From: Aureobasidium sp. EXF-3400
Taxonomy: Eukaryota; Ascomycota; Dothideomycetes; Dothideales; Saccotheciaceae
DNA length: 64,000 nt
Assembly: GCA_024195585.1 (NCBI GenBank)
Contig: SWBL01000213.1
Span: 24,386 to 88,385 of the forward strand
Reading direction: 5' to 3'
In this document: piece after piece, positions 55,623-64,000 of the stretch
Position numbering within the stretch: position 1 is the stretch's first letter
How the letters are laid out: every line of letters begins with the position of its first letter
The notes under the pieces: generated by a model
What the model saw: the letters and a program-made list of their open reading frames with translations, nothing else
Database searches by the model: none
What the model was told of the DNA's origin: nothing
Program-made: the position numbers and the translations under genes

Positions 55623-58600
55623 TCAGCGAATGAAGCTCTGGCTCTGGTTCTTGATCTCGTTGATCTGGCGAGACAGAGTAGAGACAACGCGCAAAGCAGG
55701 ATCCTGGACGTTGCTCTCGGCAATCGACATGTATGCTCCCTGCATGCGCTGCTGGAGAACGTCCATGATCTTGGGTGCTACCTCTCTGATCTCAGGATCG
55801 CCGAGGTTGATGGTCGACAAGACGGTGCTGAGCCAAGAGAGACGCTCGTCAACGTGCTGCTCGAACGACGATGTCAAAGCAGCCGATACAGACAGCGACA
55901 CCAGGGGGCTGAGTCTCTGCAGGTACTGAGGGTTGATGCGGACAAAGAGCTTGTCGAAGAGTTCGCCCTGGCGTTCAGACTGAAGCCACTGGATGGTTCC
56001 CTCCTCGTATCTACCCTGGGTCATCAGGGCTGTTATGCCTTCCAACTCGGGGTCTTCGATCGAAGGCACGACATCAGCTTCGGTGGAGACAGCGGAACGT
56101 GCCGAGTTATCACCGGCGATCTGACGCTGGAGCTTGAGAATCTGCTCTTGGAAGGCTGATTGACCAGCGGCCATCTCGTGAATTGTCTTTGAGAGTCCAA
56201 GAACCAGGTCCGAGAGTTGCTCGATCTTAGCGTTGTCCTTCTGGCGCTGTACCTCAGCATCACGGAGCTGCTCGGTGAAGCGGCGCTCGACATCGGCAAC
56301 TGCCTTCTTGGTCGAGGTCTGGGCGAGGGTTGTGAAGTTAGGAACAATCGAGTTGCGCAAGACGGCAGCGAAAGACTGCTCGATTTGAGGTGCAAGCTTG
56401 GAGGCGGTCTGCTCAGAGATGACACGCTGGAGTTCCTTATCCTGCAAGGCGACTGCGATGGCAGGGGTCAAAGAAGCCTTGAGCTCGCCAGGCACGATCT
56501 TAGTAACATGCTGAGAGACGGCGGAAGCAAGCTGCGCATTCAACAGAGTCGAACTGGTCTCGACAATAGCAGGAACAACGCTGCTGGTGATGTTGGTGGC
56601 GATGATCTTGTGGAGAGTCTTCTCCACGTTGTCGGTCAAAGTGCTGGACACAAGACGGAGCACAGCATCCTGCTTGGCGGCGGCAGCAGCGTCTTGAATA
56701 CGCTTGTCGTCGTCGAGTCTACGATACAACGAGTCAATCTCTCTGGACAGAACATCGCTAACAGCCTTGTTGATAGCCTCGGCATCAACGGGAGCGGCGG
56801 TTCCAACGGCCTTGGTGGGCTTCTCGGTAGGTGCAGGCGAAGGTGCGGCAGCAGCGGTAGGCTCCTTAGCGGAAGGAGCAGCCTCGGTAGCAGAAACCTT
56901 GGGACGGGCGGCCAGAGCGTATGAGGCGGGAGTGAGGATTGCAGGGTTGGTTGCAGCCTCGGCGGTGCTCTGTTCCGGAACGGCCTTCTTCGACTTCTCG
57001 ACCTTGGGAGTACCGTTGGCAACAGGCTCCTGCTTGGCAGCAGGCTTTGTAGCAGGTGCGGCAGGCTTAACAGGCTCGGACTTCTGGGGAGAAGGAGGTG
57101 CGGCGGCCTTGGCCGATTTGGCAGGTGCCTCTGCGGTAGCTGCATTGGGAGAGATGCTAGTAACCGAGATAAGACCAGATTCTTCGGCATCAACAGGGTG
57201 GAGGACCTTGTTGTCACGGCTCCAGCCCAAGTCCTCATGTTTGATGTTCATGCAAGTGACACCCTTGGAGTGCATAGCATAAAGCTCGAAGAGGACATCG
57301 CTGGATGCCTCAGAGGCGACAGGGGTGTGAAGCATGTCTACACTGCGAAGTTGACCCTTGGAAGCGAAAGACAGCTCGCGAATACCGCTCATGATAGCAG
57401 TTGACTCGGGGCGAGGCAGATTGGGGTCCTGCTCGGCAAGCATGGTGGTGTACCTGGCCTGGTCCATGCTAGGAATGTTGTAGCGAGGAGCCGACAGATG
57501 GATGAAGTAAATCGAGTTACGGGTAGGGTGGCCAAGGGCGATGATACCGGTCTTGGGGTGGTAGGAGATGCTGCAGATGGCATCAGAGTCCTTGTCGTGG
57601 GGGAAGTAGAGCTCCTGAACCGGCTTGTTGAGACCAAGATCCCAGAGCTGAAGAATGTGGTTTTGCTTCAAGCCAACAAGCAAGTAGCGGAGAGCAACGG
57701 CCTTAACGCATGGCCTCTCCTTGTCAACGAACATGATGGACGAAGGAGTGGCCTTCTCAGCAGGAAGAGTCGTGGTCAGAGTAAGCAGAGGATCCTTGCG
57801 CTCAAGAGCAGGGCGCTTGCCAGAAGGAGTCGTTTCGCGGGCCTGTTGTGCCATGTCGCGGATATCCCAGAACTTGATGCGTCCGCTCTTGTCCAGTGAT
57901 GCCAACAGGCTGTCGTCGCCGCTGAATGCAAAGTCCTTACCGGCCTTGCCAGTCGAAATCTTCAAGCAACGCTCTTGCAGGTACTTGTCGTTGTCGACTA
58001 CACGAGTCTTCTTGTCGGTGTACTGGTTCTGGCGGGCCACGAAAGGCGAGATGATGTAGATGGATTTGCCTCTGGAGATGGCGAAGAAGTCTGCATTGCG
58101 CGAGCTCATCTTAGCTCTGGTCTTAACAGGGCTGCCGGAAGTGTTGTCGTCTTGAACAGGCACAGGAGGCAGCACAAAGCCCTGCGACTCAAGGTCCAAG
58201 TCGTCAAACGAATCGCCCTCGACCTTGTTGATGCTGGTCCAGAAAACAGAGCCGTTAACTCCGGTTGCGAGGACTGTCTCAATGTCCTCGTGAGCACCGC
58301 TGGCAGTGCAAATCTGAACGTTGAAAACACGCTCGGCGGTGGAGCGGAAGACTTGCTTGTCCTTGCCAGAGTCCTGACGGATCACACGGAAACCGCCACT
58401 CTTAGACATGGCATACACAATGTGGTTGGGCGAAGCAGTGACAAGCGCGCGGTCAATCTGCTCGAATTCCTTCTTCAGGCGAGCGATGTCCATGAGCGAG
58501 TCGGGACGCATGGCAGTAGCCTGGCTGTCCTTGTTGATGGTGATGGAGACAAAAGGTCTCATGGGGAAGTTGTAGACGCGAACCGCGTAGTCCTTGCTGT

Positions 58601-59645
58601 CCTTGCCGGATTCATCGGCGTCGGCGCTCTCCCAGCTGTCGGCAACCTCCTCGGGGGCCTTGGTCTGCTCTTTCGAGGCTGAAGACAAGGCACCGTCGGC
58701 TTGAGCAAGTGCTTTTTCAACTTGCTTGTCGACCTTCTCGCCAACACCGCTGAGGGCCTCGGACACGCTTTGGTGAGCATCGGCCGAAGGCTGGGTGGGA
58801 CGAGGAGAAGGAGTTGGTGAGGGAAGGGAAGAGGTGATCTTGCGGTTCTTTGGGTTGGGAGGACCGTTGTCGGTGTCTTCAGGTTGAGAGACATCGCGTT
58901 GGTGCTTGGGGCGCTCGGCCTTGGAAGCGGGCTTGGGTGACGAAGCAGTCATCTGCTCGAAGGGGTTGACGTAGGTGAAGACGGGCTTCTTTGCTTGGGA
59001 AGGGCCTTCGAAAGGAGTTGTCTCGCGGGATCCGATGCTACCGAAGAGGCGAACAGAGGGGTCTTGAGGATCAACAACGTCGGCCGAGGGAGTGGGCTCG
59101 CTGATGGCGGGATCGGGAATCTGAGCGGCCTGCATGGCTGGGGACAAAGATTCGGCAGCGGCGCCGTTCTTGGGACGGTTCAAGAGACCGAGCAGGAAGT
59201 TCTGAGCGTCTCCCAAAGGCTGCTGCGACTTTTGGTCGGGCTGAGGCGAATGCATTGAGATACGCAGAGAAGATGCGTTTGATGGCTTTTGGTGGAAGGA
59301 GGCGACCAGATCTTGTGCCGAGACAGAGCGAGACTGCTGCTGTGCAGGGTGGAGCTGAGGAGACGAGTTCTGAGCACCAATGTTCTGCAGAGAGGCTAGA
59401 GGACTCATGCTGGCGGCAAGCTGGTTGGAGTTGAACTTAAGCAAGTTCAAGAGATCGTTGGACTTTGAGTCACCTGGGGCAGGTGTGAGACTAGGACTCA
59501 TGGTTGCTGAAGCCGAATGGTGTTGAGGCGAGAATAGCGGAGACTGAGGTTGTGCCCAGATTGAAGGATGCTGTGGCTGCTGATCGGTTGAAGAAGAAGC
59601 AGCCGGGCTCTTCAGACGGGAAAAGAGCTCCTGCAAGTCTGCCAT
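55623..59645 (-). CDS. EDC4: EDC4/Ge-1-like (fission yeast Pdc1-type) mRNA decapping scaffold
   Basis: A single exon of 1,340 residues from ATG 59645; the frame continues upstream only to a GTG. EDC4/Ge-1 proteins scaffold Dcp2 and Edc3 in P-bodies to promote decapping. The N-terminus (ADLQELFSRLKSP) and short linear motifs (LLNLLKFNSNQLA, NFLLGLLNRPKN, FTYVNPFEQM) lie in a long disordered region to about 350, the kind of region that binds decapping factors. A WD40 propeller spans about 370-800 (YAVRVYNFPMRPFVSITINK, VLATGVNGSVFWTSINK, FAFSGDDSLLASLDKSGRIK, FWDIRDMAQ, YLLVGLKQNHILQLWDLGLN). After an Ala/Pro/Lys-rich linker comes the C-terminal helical domain (about 1040-1340; ISREIDSLYRRLDDDKR-like helices and LSPLVSLSVSAALTSSFEQH), typical for Ge-1 self-association and Dcp2 binding. 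No frame break was seen. Confidence 0.88.
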   Translation of the reverse strand: MADLQELFSRLKSPAASSSTDQQPQHPSIWAQPQSPLFSPQHHSASATMSPSLTPAPGDSKSNDLLNLLKFNSNQLAASMSPLASLQNIGAQNSSPQLHPAQQQSRSVSAQDLVASFHQKPSNASSLRISMHSPQPDQKSQQPLGDAQNFLLGLLNRPKNGAAAESLSPAMQAAQIPDPAISEPTPSADVVDPQDPSVRLFGSIGSRETTPFEGPSQAKKPVFTYVNPFEQMTASSPKPASKAERPKHQRDVSQPEDTDNGPPNPKNRKITSSLPSPTPSPRPTQPSADAHQSVSEALSGVGEKVDKQVEKALAQADGALSSASKEQTKAPEEVADSWESADADESGKDSKDYAVRVYNFPMRPFVSITINKDSQATAMRPDSLMDIARLKKEFEQIDRALVTASPNHIVYAMSKSGGFRVIRQDSGKDKQVFRSTAERVFNVQICTASGAHEDIETVLATGVNGSVFWTSINKVEGDSFDDLDLESQGFVLPPVPVQDDNTSGSPVKTRAKMSSRNADFFAISRGKSIYIISPFVARQNQYTDKKTRVVDNDKYLQERCLKISTGKAGKDFAFSGDDSLLASLDKSGRIKFWDIRDMAQQARETTPSGKRPALERKDPLLTLTTTLPAEKATPSSIMFVDKERPCVKAVALRYLLVGLKQNHILQLWDLGLNKPVQELYFPHDKDSDAICSISYHPKTGIIALGHPTRNSIYFIHLSAPRYNIPSMDQARYTTMLAEQDPNLPRPESTAIMSGIRELSFASKGQLRSVDMLHTPVASEASSDVLFELYAMHSKGVTCMNIKHEDLGWSRDNKVLHPVDAEESGLISVTSISPNAATAEAPAKSAKAAAPPSPQKSEPVKPAAPATKPAAKQEPVANGTPKVEKSKKAVPEQSTAEAATNPAILTPASYALAARPKVSATEAAPSAKEPTAAAAPSPAPTEKPTKAVGTAAPVDAEAINKAVSDVLSREIDSLYRRLDDDKRIQDAAAAAKQDAVLRLVSSTLTDNVEKTLHKIIATNITSSVVPAIVETSSTLLNAQLASAVSQHVTKIVPGELKASLTPAIAVALQDKELQRVISEQTASKLAPQIEQSFAAVLRNSIVPNFTTLAQTSTKKAVADVERRFTEQLRDAEVQRQKDNAKIEQLSDLVLGLSKTIHEMAAGQSAFQEQILKLQRQIAGDNSARSAVSTEADVVPSIEDPELEGITALMTQGRYEEGTIQWLQSERQGELFDKLFVRINPQYLQRLSPLVSLSVSAALTSSFEQHVDERLSWLSTVLSTINLGDPEIREVAPKIMDVLQQRMQGAYMSIAESNVQDPALRVVSTLSRQINEIKNQSQSFIR

Positions 59646-60185
59646 CGCGAGGAAAGACGCGGCGGTGAGGGGAGATTGAGTGACGGAGAGGGCGCGGTGA
59701 GTGAAGGGAAGGTCGGAGTTGAGTGACGCGGGCGGAAAGCGCTGTAAGGCGCGGGGGTGAAAGTGAAAGGTCGACTTCTGCACGGGTATTAAAGCAAAGA
59801 GACGCGATCGATGGAAGAAGGAGAGTGTGTTGTGTCGTTGGCCGGTTGAAGGTAGGATAGTGACTTGTGTGGTTTTGTCGTGCTGGGGCGATCGGAGAGC
59901 TGCCTCTGGGAATTTAGCGACGGAACCATCGTCATTGAATCGCCCGCCAAGATCCACCCAGTCGCTTCTTCTTCCTTCTCACCAACGAATGCATAAATGT
60001 TTACATATCAAAGACATATCCAAAGAAAATTCATAAGATGAATACTTTTGACACTTGATTACTTGTTCTCCAAAGACACTGTCTAGAACTACATCTACAC
60101 GCGAAATAGGCCTTGGCACAAGAGACAGGAAGAAGGAGAATCGACCAAGCATTTTATTGCAATTAATCGATCAATATTTGTGAAC
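59646..60185. promoter_or_regulatory. Divergent promoter region of EDC4-like gene and ENGase
   Basis: 540 bp between divergent start codons. The EDC4-side 5' UTR is GC-rich and the ENGase side is AT-rich. No other gene. Confidence 0.45.
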
Positions 60186-62281
60186 ATGGGGTGGAAGGAC
60201 ATCCTGCGTCCGATCAGAGACGGTTTGCGAGACAACCTGCCATCAAAACAGCCCCACCGCAACCCAGAGGACGAAAACCGTCGCAAAGAAGATGTTCTCA
60301 AAGGTTTCACCTACTTTGACTCGTTTCGGGACATTGACGATTGGCGACCTGAACAGACATACTCTTTTCAGCGAGCAAACACTCCTTTGCTTCTGAGACC
60401 TACCTCCAATGCCAAAGGCCGAGCTAGACTTACTCTTATACATGACTTTTCCGGCGGCTACCACGATTACGAAGACATCCATAGTCCACTGGCCGCTCGA
60501 CCGTCATACAGCTGTGAGTATCTGCAAGCCATCGATACCTTTGTATACTTTTCACACAAGGTTTGTGATCATCGCTCCTGATGAATAATATACAACTGAA
60601 CCACTTCAAGCTGGTGTGCATACCCCCTCCATCCTGGACGAACACTTTGCATCGCAACGGAGTCAAAGTGCTCGGCACCTTTCTCGTAGAATCACAATCA
60701 ACGGATATATCCAAGATACTGCAGCGAACTTCATCAAAGACACAGGGATGGGAGTATACCTTGTCAAGCCAACTGACACGTATTGCTCGTTTCTACGGAT
60801 TCGACGGATGGTTGATCAACATCGAGAAGACTTTTCCTATCGCCGATTGGAGTCTCTCAAGGCTCATAGGCTTTCTGAAGCAATTGGGGTCCTCATTCGA
60901 TGACGGATGCGTAATCTTCTACGACTCATTGACATGCAAGAATAGGATTGATTACCAGAATGCTTTGACTGAACGAAACATTTTGTTTGCCAAAGCCGCT
61001 GGTTCAATTCTGACAAACTACGTATGGACCCCAGAGACAGCTGCCGCCACCAAAGCACTTGCTTTGGAATATGATATTGATCCTGTAAACGTCCTTTGCG
61101 GCATTGATGTCTGGGCCCAGAGCTCAGAGCGACAGACATATCCCAAAGATGTAGGAGGCGGTACCGGTACTGGTCTGGGTGTCGCAAGATTAGCTGAACT
61201 GGGGCTCAGCGCTGGAATATTTGGTCCAGCTTGGCCATATGAGCATTTCAATTGCTTATCAGATTCTAGAGCTGTCGATAAGGCTATGTGGACAGGAGCT
61301 GCTTTGCCAAAGACACTTCGCTGCGACTGCGCCTCGAGGAGCCGACATTCTCTCAAAGAGTGCATAGAGAGTCCTATACTCAACAATGCCCAAGACTTTC
61401 CGGCTGGCTCTGACGATTTCTTCTATACCAACTTCATGCAAGCATTTGAAGCGGTTTCTAGTTCAGGCCCCGTCGCTGGAAAGACCCAAGTACGAGCGAA
61501 CCTTACATCCCAGTCAGTGCTACCTCGACCAAGTGTGCATACTAGCATTCAGAAGGGCATATTCAATCAAGTAGAGTCGTCTCCCTCGAGGTTGTCTTTA
61601 TATATATGCGCCTCGGGCGAGAACGTGTACGCCCACAGGGTCCTGGAACTCTTCAAGCTCAGCATACCGGCGTCAGAAGGCCTTCTGATAAGCATCAGAT
61701 ATCGCAGACCAGAAATACTCATTTCAGTGAGTGTATGGCTCCACCTCGAAGGCTTGGGCGTACATATTCCTTTTGCTGAACAGCAAGAAACGATTACCAC
61801 AGAGCTTCGAGCCAATAAAGCAGATACACTCACTGGGATCTCATTGCAAGTCGAAGGACATGTCGGAACGATGAGTTCCATTAATTTACTTGTTGCAGAA
61901 ATCATGTCTATCTGTGTTCGTCGAGGAAGCAAAGCAGCCAAGAACTACACAATTTCGGATGCGACCCTTGTGGAACTGGAAGAGACTTCCTCACTTCTCT
62001 CTTGGAAGTCCAATAACGAAGTGTGGAATGCGGGTCCCGAAGATGATGATGGACTACCTTACAGCAGTCTCACAGGGCCTTTTAGCTTCTTCGTGATCGA
62101 GATTGACGGACGACAAGTCGGAAAAGCATATGCGATGGAATACGTGCTACGAGATGTCGGTGATGAGTCAAATATTCGTATCACAGGGATGGGGTTTGAT
62201 GGTGAGGTTGTATGCGTGTATACAGGCAACTTGCGGAAGCGGCAACGCAAGGGTTCAGCGGAGAGCTGGCAATTGGTATGA
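60186..62281 (+). CDS. Cytosolic endo-beta-N-acetylglucosaminidase (ENGase, GH85)
   Basis: Two exons, 60186-60560 and 60611-62281, around a 50 nt intron (GTTTGT...AAG, branch CTGAAC); 681 residues. GH85 enzymes cut the chitobiose core of N-glycans. The first exon has DVLKGFTYFDSFRDIDDWRP and RPTSNAKGRARLTLIHDFSG, the GH85 N-terminal signature. The second opens with LVCIPPPSWTNTLHRNGVKV and contains the active-site motif FYGFDGWLINIEK, with the stabilising Asn195 and acid/base Glu197. It then has CVIFYDSLTCKNRIDYQNAL, FAKAAGSILTNYVWTPETAA, NVLCGIDVWAQSS and GIFGPAWPYEHF. There is no signal peptide, which fits the cytosolic ENGases that process glycans released during ER-associated degradation. 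The C-terminal half beyond ~330 is a beta-rich accessory region typical of the family. The start is the first ATG of the frame. Confidence 0.93.
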
Positions 62282-62678
62282 GCAAGAGGTGAATCATATG
62301 TCTGGATTGCGCAAAAGTCGAGCAGTCATGGAGCTCTCAAATTGATCGTTGCCTCTCCCTGTATATCTCATGGTTGGTTGGAGTCAGATTGTCACTGTGT
62401 GGATGAGGTGTTTTCAGTTGGCTAGCAGCTGTGTCAGGTCGAGCTCCTTTCTGAAACGTCGTGGAAGGGGGAAAGAGCGACACTCCAAACGCGCGTCCGT
62501 GCGTGAAAGCTGTCATTAAGTCTACGGATACGCATATTCAACACCATCTCCCTCCTTTACTGTTCTTGTCGTCAACCCCTCCGTATCGTGTCGCACACAC
62601 TCGCCCACTCAGCGCGCTCACAGCCCCGAGGCGACCTCTCTCTAAACCTACTATCACAAGCCTATCTTGGTCACAGCA
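62282..62678. promoter_or_regulatory. ENGase 3' flank and ERD2 promoter
   Basis: 397 bp between two plus-strand genes, with a C/T-rich stretch before the ERD2 ATG. No other feature. Confidence 0.35.
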
Positions 62679-63619
62679 ATGATGAATATCTTTCGTATTC
62701 TGGGTAGGTTTACCATACTTCAGAGCCGCTTCCCAATGCGATATGCTAATGAGTGTACTCAGGCGACTTGTCGCATCTGTTCTCCATCTTGATCCTGCTG
62801 CACAAGATGAAGACATCCAGCGTACGTTCCTACCACCGTCTTTGTCGTTGTTACCAGGCTCTTGATATTGACTATGTCTTCAGAGCGCATCAGGCATCTC
62901 TTTCAAGTCGCAATTCCTCTATCTCGTCGTTTACGTTACTCGATACCTCGGTACGCCCGTCCGTCGCAAACACTACGCGCATCGCATGCTAAGACAACTT
63001 TCGCAGACCTTCTCTGGACAGACCCCTTCAGGAGCTTGTGGAACACTACTTTCAAGCTCGTCTTTATTGGAACCTCAGCCTATATCATCTACCTGATGCT
63101 CAACGATTACAAGCCCACCCACGATCCCAACCTCGATACCTTCAGAGTTCAATACTTGGTCGCAGGAAGTGCCGTTCTGGGCATCATATTCCCTTACAAA
63201 TACGAGTTTTCTGAGGTACGAAAGAACCAGTCGGGTCAAACAAGAGGACAAGGAAGATGCTGACACAATACAGATGCTTTGGGCCTTTTCGATCTGGCTA
63301 GAAGCTGTCGCCATCCTCCCCCAATTGTTCATGCTACAGAGAACAGGCGAGGCAGAGACCATCACCACCCACTACCTCTTCGCCCTGGGTGCTTACAGAG
63401 CCCTGTACATTCCCAACTGGATCTACCGTTGGATCACCGAGGGCCACTTTGAGCCCATTTCGGTTATTGCAGGTCTCGTGCAGACGATTCTGTACTCCGA
63501 TTTCTTCTACATCTACTACACCAAGTAAGCTCTTATCCTGACCTCAATCTTGTCGATGTCAAGCCACTAATCATCACTCTAGGGTCTTCCAAGGCAAGAA
63601 ATTCAACCTACCCGTGTAG
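62679..63619 (+). CDS. ERD2: Erd2/KDEL-type ER retention receptor
   Basis: Six exons: 62679-62703, 62763-62821, 62884-62950, 63007-63215, 63274-63524 and 63583-63619. All five introns are 56-62 nt; 215 residues. Erd2 recycles HDEL/KDEL-bearing proteins from Golgi to ER. The spliced N-terminus ([20 protein letters not shown], then [20 protein letters not shown]) is near-universal for the family and is only reconstructed by splicing exons 1-3. The remaining helices include [82 protein letters not shown] and [16 protein letters not shown]. The cytosolic tail is short and basic ([11 protein letters not shown]). The two consecutive ATGs at the start give MM; either could be used. Confidence 0.96.
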
Positions 63620-63878
63620 ACAGTCTAGCGTACGGCCAAACTTAAATTTACGGCTTTGTTTGGGATGCATGGACAGGAGCCTTGTGATGAGCCTTTACTT
63701 TCAGGACATCTTCATAGCCATAACTAGATCAAAATTCGAATCCAAAAGTTACTATCTAGGGGTAGGTCGCCAGCCTGCGTAGAAACCATTTGCGTGGAGA
63801 TTGTCCCATCGAACGTTCTGTGTAGGTTACGATCGAAAAAAACAAGACTGAATAATGGCAAGTATTGACAAATCTTCC
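63620..63878. other. 3' flank of ERD2 upstream of the 5S rRNA gene
   Basis: About 260 bp of AT-rich sequence; no gene was recognised. Confidence 0.3.
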
Positions 63879-63997
63879 ACGTACGGCCACAGTCAGCTTA
63901 GAACTGGGCATCCCGTCCGCTCTGCCATACATAAGCAGTTGAACGGCAGATTAGTACTACGGTGGGTGACCACGTGGGAATCCCTGCTGCTGTACGT
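63879..63997 (+). rRNA. Dispersed 5S rRNA gene
   Basis: 119 nt with the fungal 5S pattern: 5' end ACGTACGGCC pairing with 3' end GCTGTACGT, the conserved GCATCCCGTCCGCTCTGCC (loop B/helix III region), CATAAGCAG, the internal control region GATTAGTACTACGGTGGGTG, ACCACGTGGGAATCCC, and a terminal T run at 63997-64000 that can act as pol III terminator. Pezizomycotina commonly scatter 5S genes singly, as here. Confidence 0.92.
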
Positions 63998-64000
63998 TTT

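Noticed and set aside
56217..58682. Long plus-strand frames (235, 192, 235 codons) antisense to the EDC4-like gene
   Set aside because: They mirror the Ala/Lys/Glu-rich codons of the minus-strand gene and have no domain of their own.

Overview
The window is nuclear DNA from a filamentous ascomycete (Pezizomycotina). The evidence is about 27 protein genes in 64 kb (one per roughly 2.4 kb), many short GT-AG introns (mostly 47-71 nt) with CTAAC/CTGAC-type branch sites, an intron-containing tRNA-Cys pair, a lone 5S rRNA gene outside any rDNA array, and fungus-specific families (RGS-LOV photoreceptor, Nce101, Cox5, Atg8). The compact layout and gene content would fit a Dothideomycete, but that class assignment is inference only. 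There is no bacterial, viral or plasmid signal, no CRISPR array and no intact transposon.

Layout from left to right. 0-10 kb: NTO1 (histone acetyltransferase complex, cut by the window edge), a cystinosin/Ers1 transporter, an RGS-LOV blue-light receptor, SOF1 (ribosome biogenesis) and NAT3 (NatB N-acetyltransferase). 10-24 kb, all minus strand: PP1 catalytic subunit, an LRR protein resembling the LKB1 interactor STK11IP, COX5, two unrecognised proteins and a cAMP phosphodiesterase. 24-38 kb: a 2.8 kb divergent spacer, a BCAS3-type WD40 protein, a SANT/WD40/zinc-ribbon protein, the tiny NCE101, ATG8 and PEX16. 38-53 kb: a FAR1-type zinc finger fused to an HD phosphohydrolase, RPN8, an Sws1 SWIM-domain protein, a 3 kb spacer, a SWIRM protein, CDC50, an F-box protein and two tRNA-Cys genes in inverted orientation. 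53-64 kb: BET1, APC15, an EDC4/Ge-1 decapping scaffold, a GH85 ENGase, ERD2 and a 5S rRNA gene.

Most genes are single-copy housekeeping functions and do not form a pathway cluster. Several belong to membrane traffic and autophagy (Ers1, BCAS3, Atg8, Pex16, Cdc50, Bet1, Erd2), but nothing in the spacing suggests co-regulation beyond short head-to-head promoters (SOF1/NAT3, PEX16/fusion gene, EDC4/ENGase, NTO1/ERS1). The most unusual object is the single-frame fusion of a transposase-related DNA-binding module with a nucleotide-hydrolase-type HD domain at 38163-40185. All gene models with introns were joined by hand from splice signals, reading frame and family fit. They are not backed by transcripts.
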